The translations under genes were made by a program, and so were the position numbers. From a virus: DNA of 27,287 nucleotides. The notes under the pieces are model-generated. The model made no database searches. It worked only from the letters and a program-made list of their open reading frames with translations, and was not told the origin of the DNA. The stretch is taken from positions 1 through 27,287 of the IMG/VR virus record IMGVR_UViG_3300015168_000002. The stretch is one strand, 5' to 3'. This document shows, one piece after another, positions 24,007-27,287 of the stretch (the stretch's first letter is position 1; the number at the start of each line of letters is the position of its first letter).

Positions 24007-24386
24007 ACTTTCAAATCCAACGTATACAGAATTGGGGTTCCATCAGGCGCAAGCGGGTCAAGCTTATTGATCCGATAAACTGTACCGTCAGGATGAATCA
24101 AAACGTCAGTAATAGACGGCTTGAATGCTTGTTGTGCCATCAGCCCTTTTACGTCGCCTATTTGAATTTCAGTGCCAGTCAGAAGACGCAAAAATTCATA
24201 TCCCATACGTGTATAAGGCAGGATTACAACGCGAATATTCTTAAAATCTTTAGGTGTGCCTGCAACAACCTTCCAAGGTTCCAAAGTATCAGGTGTTGCA
24301 TCTGGAAGTTGACGCCAAGTGCAATTAGCCCCATTCTTTTCAATGAGGCGTTTCGCAGTAGCGATTTGACGGACAAATGCTGTCAT
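24003..24386 (-). CDS. probable head closure / head-tail connector protein
   Basis: 127 residues, beginning TAFVRQIATAKRLIEKNGA-x-CTWR and ending in ITDVLIHPDGTVYRINKLDPLAPDG-T-P-ILYTLDLKV. This start (short helix, then a beta strand with W/R) and end (wRV-x-x-x-x-PLAP-x-GTPxLYxLxV) are common in the head closure-like proteins encoded just before tail terminators. The fold is predicted to be a small beta barrel. It probably plugs or extends the neck below the portal adaptor. Assignment rests on pattern plus gene order. It overlaps both neighbours by 4 nt (ATGA). Confidence 0.65.
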   Translation of the reverse strand: MTAFVRQIATAKRLIEKNGANCTWRQLPDATPDTLEPWKVVAGTPKDFKNIRVVILPYTRMGYEFLRLLTGTEIQIGDVKGLMAQQAFKPSITDVLIHPDGTVYRINKLDPLAPDGTPILYTLDLKV

Positions 24387-24712
24387 CTGTCTTTCACCTT
24401 AAAATATAATGTTCTGTCGTCTATACGCCCGGCTGCGGTATGAATACGGAATGTCGCGTTTTCTTTTACGCCGGGTCTGCCGCCAGTTATCCAAGCGGTT
24501 ACTATCAATCCATCAGTCAAGACGGTAGGGTGTGCAGAGTCAAGCGCTAGAGTACATAACGGGTCTTTAAAAATAAGTTCCGCGCTAGAAATAGTGTCAG
24601 TAACTGCAGCTAGCCAAGCCGTCCAATCTTCTGAATAATCCAAAACCGCATCAGGGTCTTTAGGAATTACCGGTTGATCGGGATTAGTTACATCGTAAGT
24701 TTCAGTAGACAT
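24383..24712 (-). CDS. small beta-sandwich structural protein, fibre-tail adaptor-like
   Basis: 109 residues from ATG 24712 (MSTETYDV), 1 nt after the repeat-protein stop and with GGAA 8 nt upstream; an in-frame start at 24742 would overlap that gene. The pattern DYSEDWTAWLAAV-x-D-T-I, then TDGLIVTAWITGGRPG and a C-terminal RIHTAAGRIDDRTLYFKV is common in small phage virion proteins that are annotated as fibre-tail adaptor-like or Ig-like. The GG-x-x-G turn and the TxxGRxDxRTL end are the strongest marks. It probably anchors a fibre or decorates the neck; neighbour order fits, but direct evidence is lacking. Confidence 0.6.
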   Translation of the reverse strand: MSTETYDVTNPDQPVIPKDPDAVLDYSEDWTAWLAAVTDTISSAELIFKDPLCTLALDSAHPTVLTDGLIVTAWITGGRPGVKENATFRIHTAAGRIDDRTLYFKVKDR

Positions 24713-24713
24713 T

Positions 24714-27188
24714 TTAAGTTCCGTGTTTACGGTCTTCAGCAAGAATACCCGAATAGATACGATTTTCAGGCGTTATTCCTGCGTACAGCCGACTTTCAGG
24801 ATTCAGCGAATATAACCTGTTTTCACTTTGTACAGAATAGGTGCGCTCTATAGAACGAATAAACGATTCTATTTTACGTAGAGATACGTCTAAACCAATT
24901 AATGAATAACTGCCTGTTAGACCAACAAGCGATGAAACATGAATTAGATTTACGTTATTTCCTGAAAGGTTATAGGCGCCTACAGCTATAGCAATAGCGC
25001 TTATCTTAGACAAACCAGCGTCACTACCTAGCAACGAATAAATGCCTTGACCGATATTTAAATGTGTCGGTTTAAGCAGGTTTGCAGATTGCCCTGACAA
25101 TACATAGATGCCGGTAACATTGCGTTCAACACGCGAATAAAACAGGTTAATAGGCTGACCATTTAAGGCATATGATCCTGTCAAGAATTGACCTGCCGCT
25201 ACTTTAGACAATGCGGCCGCAATTCCAGTCAACGTATAAGCACCGACTACAAGGGAAAGCTTCGAAGTTTTGAGCAATCCTGCATTGTTCCCTGTCAGCA
25301 GATATTGCCCCGCCTGAAATGTGCCCGCAGACAGGCGAGACAGGGCCGCAGCGATCCCGGTCAGTGCGTAGGCACCCGAGACAGCCCCGACGAACCGCGA
25401 GCCGTACAGGCCCGCATTTTGACCCGTCAGGCTGTAGGCACCGGCAGCGGCAAGCAATGTATACGATTCAAGCAAGCCGATAGCTTGACCTGTAAGTGTA
25501 TAAGCGCCTACTGACGTAACGTTGACACGATTAACCTTTAACAGTGCGGCAACACCCGAATACGTGTAAGAACCGGCAGATGCAATAAGGCGAAGCGTTC
25601 TAACAAAATTTACAGCTTGACCTATAAGCGAATATGCGCCAGTTGCAAATTGCGTAACTCTGGCGTATTTCAATGCTGCAGCAATGCCTGTCAGAACATA
25701 CGATCCGGCTACTTCAGGAATCTTTGACGCATGCGTAAGTATCGCATTTTGACCCGTCAATGAATATGAACCCTGTATTGCACCAACGGTAAATGCTCTG
25801 CCTATATTTGCAGCAATTCCTGTTAGTGAATATGAACCGACACTAGCCGATATTTTTAAATTACGATCTAAATTAGCAGAAACACCGGTAAGTGCATAAT
25901 TGCCGGTTACTACTGGATTATCCCTAGCGTATTTAAGTAGTGCAATTTGACCTGTGAGTGAATAAGTACCCACAGAAAGCGGTGTTGAATAATTGTGATC
26001 TAGCGCAGTGCTAATACCAGTTAATGAATATGCGCCAAGACCAGCACCAACTTTAGAATTGCGGTCTAAACCTGCAGCAATGCCTGTTAGCGTGTATGCG
26101 CCTACAGATGCAGGAATGGTTGCTGCAGAAGTTGCAGCTTTAATCATGTCACGGTCGAATAGACCGGCAGATTCCATTGCAATACTAAACCATCCAGCAC
26201 CAGAATAATCGTAAGTTTGACTGCGCTTTTTAGTGAAATAGGTGCGTAGTGTCGTATCTACAGGTGAATACGTAATAACTATGATACCGTTGGCGCCGGT
26301 TCCGAACGTTGTGCCGAAACCTGTGCCGTCTGAACCACCACCACCGCCGCCGTACAGACCGCCGTTACCCGGCTGTCTAGTGCCTGTACCTGCGCGACCG
26401 CAGCCACCACCACCACCGCCTGAGCCGACAGTAGTCCATTCAATACCGTTACCGCCGTTACCACCACCACCGCCGCCTGTGGTTCCGTTAGTTGTGCCAC
26501 CACCGCCGCCACCGCCACCACCAAGAGTTCCGACTGAACCGTCAGCAGCGGGAGATTCAACACCAGATGCGCCAGCGGCACCCGCACCGTTTCCGGCTTG
26601 ATTTGCACCACCGGGGCCGCCTGTGCTAGTTGTTGATTGTGTACCAGTGGAACCACCACCGTTACCACCACCACCGCCACCACCGCCTAGGCTTATTAGT
26701 GTCGAATCATTTTGACCTTTAGCACCATTACCTAACGGGCCTGCTGCACCACCACCGCCGCCACCAGCATCAGTAGTTGTTACGTTAGCGTCACCACCTG
26801 AACCGCCGCTATGTGTAGTGGTTCCTATCGTTGTGTCTGACGTTCCGCCTGTCGCTCCGACAGAGGATGTAGTTGCGCCAAGACCGCCTTTTGCTTGAAC
26901 TATAGTCGTTGCTGAATTATCTTTTAAGTATGTGGCCTGTCCGTTTGAATTGACAGTAGCACCGCCTGCGCCAATTTGAACAGCAACAGTTGACCCGGGT
27001 GTTAAAGTAGTATTTGAAATTTTGGCGTAATAGCCACCTTCACCGCCTGCGCCTGCTTCAGATGACGGACTACCTGCCGCACCCGCACCACCACCGCCGA
27101 TTACTTCGATAGTGTTATTCGTACTGTCAAAATCAGCGGGAACGGCCCATGTCGTGCCCGCTGTAATGATGACGACTTTGTTTGTCAT
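24714..27188 (-). CDS. Gly-rich adhesin-like protein with 19 tandem 22-residue repeats
   Basis: 824 residues. Residues 1-310 are a Gly-rich domain of the kind found on phage receptor-binding proteins: it opens VVIITAGTTWAVPADF, contains many poly-Gly runs, and closes GANGIIVITYSP. Residues about 311-362 are a linker. Residues 363-780 are 19 repeats of exactly 22 residues, pattern GxYxLTGxxAxL. Residues 781-824 carry short repeats with ENRLYS, ESRLYA, ENRIYS and EDR at about 10-residue steps. It starts directly after the stop of another Gly-rich protein (TAAATG). It lies ahead of the neck genes, so it may be a head or neck fibre rather than a tail-tip fibre. Function is inferred from the Gly-rich domain only. 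Confidence 0.75.
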   Translation of the reverse strand: MTNKVVIITAGTTWAVPADFDSTNNTIEVIGGGGAGAAGSPSSEAGAGGEGGYYAKISNTTLTPGSTVAVQIGAGGATVNSNGQATYLKDNSATTIVQAKGGLGATTSSVGATGGTSDTTIGTTTHSGGSGGDANVTTTDAGGGGGGAAGPLGNGAKGQNDSTLISLGGGGGGGGNGGGSTGTQSTTSTGGPGGANQAGNGAGAAGASGVESPAADGSVGTLGGGGGGGGGTTNGTTGGGGGGNGGNGIEWTTVGSGGGGGGCGRAGTGTRQPGNGGLYGGGGGGSDGTGFGTTFGTGANGIIVITYSPVDTTLRTYFTKKRSQTYDYSGAGWFSIAMESAGLFDRDMIKAATSAATIPASVGAYTLTGIAAGLDRNSKVGAGLGAYSLTGISTALDHNYSTPLSVGTYSLTGQIALLKYARDNPVVTGNYALTGVSANLDRNLKISASVGSYSLTGIAANIGRAFTVGAIQGSYSLTGQNAILTHASKIPEVAGSYVLTGIAAALKYARVTQFATGAYSLIGQAVNFVRTLRLIASAGSYTYSGVAALLKVNRVNVTSVGAYTLTGQAIGLLESYTLLAAAGAYSLTGQNAGLYGSRFVGAVSGAYALTGIAAALSRLSAGTFQAGQYLLTGNNAGLLKTSKLSLVVGAYTLTGIAAALSKVAAGQFLTGSYALNGQPINLFYSRVERNVTGIYVLSGQSANLLKPTHLNIGQGIYSLLGSDAGLSKISAIAIAVGAYNLSGNNVNLIHVSSLVGLTGSYSLIGLDVSLRKIESFIRSIERTYSVQSENRLYSLNPESRLYAGITPENRIYSGILAEDRKHGT
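24849..26102 (-). repeat. 19 x 66-bp in-frame tandem array
   Basis: Each unit encodes 22 residues with the core G-[ASTNQI]-Y-x-L-[TSI]-G and no insertion or deletion through 1254 bp. DNA sequences of the units are well diverged, so it is an old protein repeat and not a recent DNA expansion. One unit (the ninth) reads GSYTYSG; the rest keep the core. Confidence 0.95.
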
Positions 27189-27287
27189 TTAGAAGCTATA
27201 AACGTAGATAGTGCCGCGACCACCAACACCGCCTGCACCACCAAGCCCCGGGTTCATACCGCAGCCACCACCACCACCACCGCCGCA
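27189..27287 (-). CDS. C-terminal end of another Gly-rich protein (truncated by the window)
   Basis: Only the last 32 codons are present. They encode a run of Gly, then CGMNPGLGGAGGVGGRG and the end TIYVYSF before TAA (27191-27189). The composition matches the Gly-rich domain of the next gene, and its end GTIYVYSF takes the place of GIIVITYS there, so the two are probably tandem paralogues. The next ATG follows the stop directly. Confidence 0.7.
   Translation of the reverse strand, partial: CGGGGGGGCGMNPGLGGAGGVGGRGTIYVYSF

Noticed and set aside
24849-26102. Reading the 66-bp array as a DNA satellite or CRISPR-like array
   Set aside because: Similarity is at the protein level with diverged codons and an unbroken frame, so it is a protein repeat.
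26242-26601. Plus-strand Pro-rich frame opposite the Gly-rich domain
   Set aside because: Poly-Pro arises as the complement of poly-Gly codons; the minus-strand gene is well supported.

Overview
The window is part of the genome of a tailed double-stranded DNA phage with a long, non-contractile (siphovirus-type) tail. It could also be a related prophage, but no integrase, attachment site or host gene is visible. The tail genes resemble the lambda-like set of phages of Gram-negative bacteria: tape measure, DUF1833 minor tail protein, NlpC/P60 tail peptidase and J-like hub. The host itself cannot be named from the sequence. Terminase, portal, capsid and lysis genes are not here.

Layout. (1) Bases 1-717 have no convincing gene. 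They fold on paper into an almost continuous series of helices, GNRA-capped hairpins and at least one pseudoknot, ending 7 nt before a tRNA-Leu(UAA) at 718-802. A large structured RNA beside a phage tRNA is the setting known for the GOLLD and ROOL RNA classes, so I propose a large ornate non-coding RNA of that kind. (2) Bases 816-9176, plus strand, form a tightly packed replication/recombination module: a small unknown protein, a Sak4-like ATPase, a DUF669-like single-strand-binding protein with an Ala/Pro-rich tail, a Cas4/RecB-like nuclease, an SF2 helicase, a small Cys-rich protein, an HNH-like zinc protein, a probable sliding clamp and a family B DNA polymerase. A 342-nt gap (1772-2113) and a strong terminator hairpin (2850-2880) break this run. 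(3) Bases 27287-9173, minus strand, form the neck and tail module. In transcription order: a truncated Gly-rich protein, a Gly-rich/22-residue-repeat fibre-like protein, a fibre/neck adaptor-like protein, a head-closure-like protein, a tail terminator, the tail tube protein, the two tail assembly chaperone frames joined by a -1 frameshift signal, an HK97 gp10-like protein, the tape measure, a LamG-containing distal tail protein, a YadA-like fibre with a signal-peptide-like start, DUF1833, an NlpC/P60 peptidase and the J-like hub.

The two modules converge and share one CTAG tetranucleotide as both stop codons. In the replication module, the Sak4-like and DUF669-like pair with the Cas4-like nuclease suggests annealing-type recombination, and helicase, clamp and PolB suggest a mostly phage-encoded replisome. 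The tail genes are translationally coupled, with 1-4 nt overlaps or 1-4 nt gaps at most junctions. The most notable signals are the structured RNA, the frameshift signal (slippery heptamer, 8-nt spacer, perfect 12-bp hairpin), and a 19-unit array of exactly 22 residues whose motif recurs in a second tail protein.
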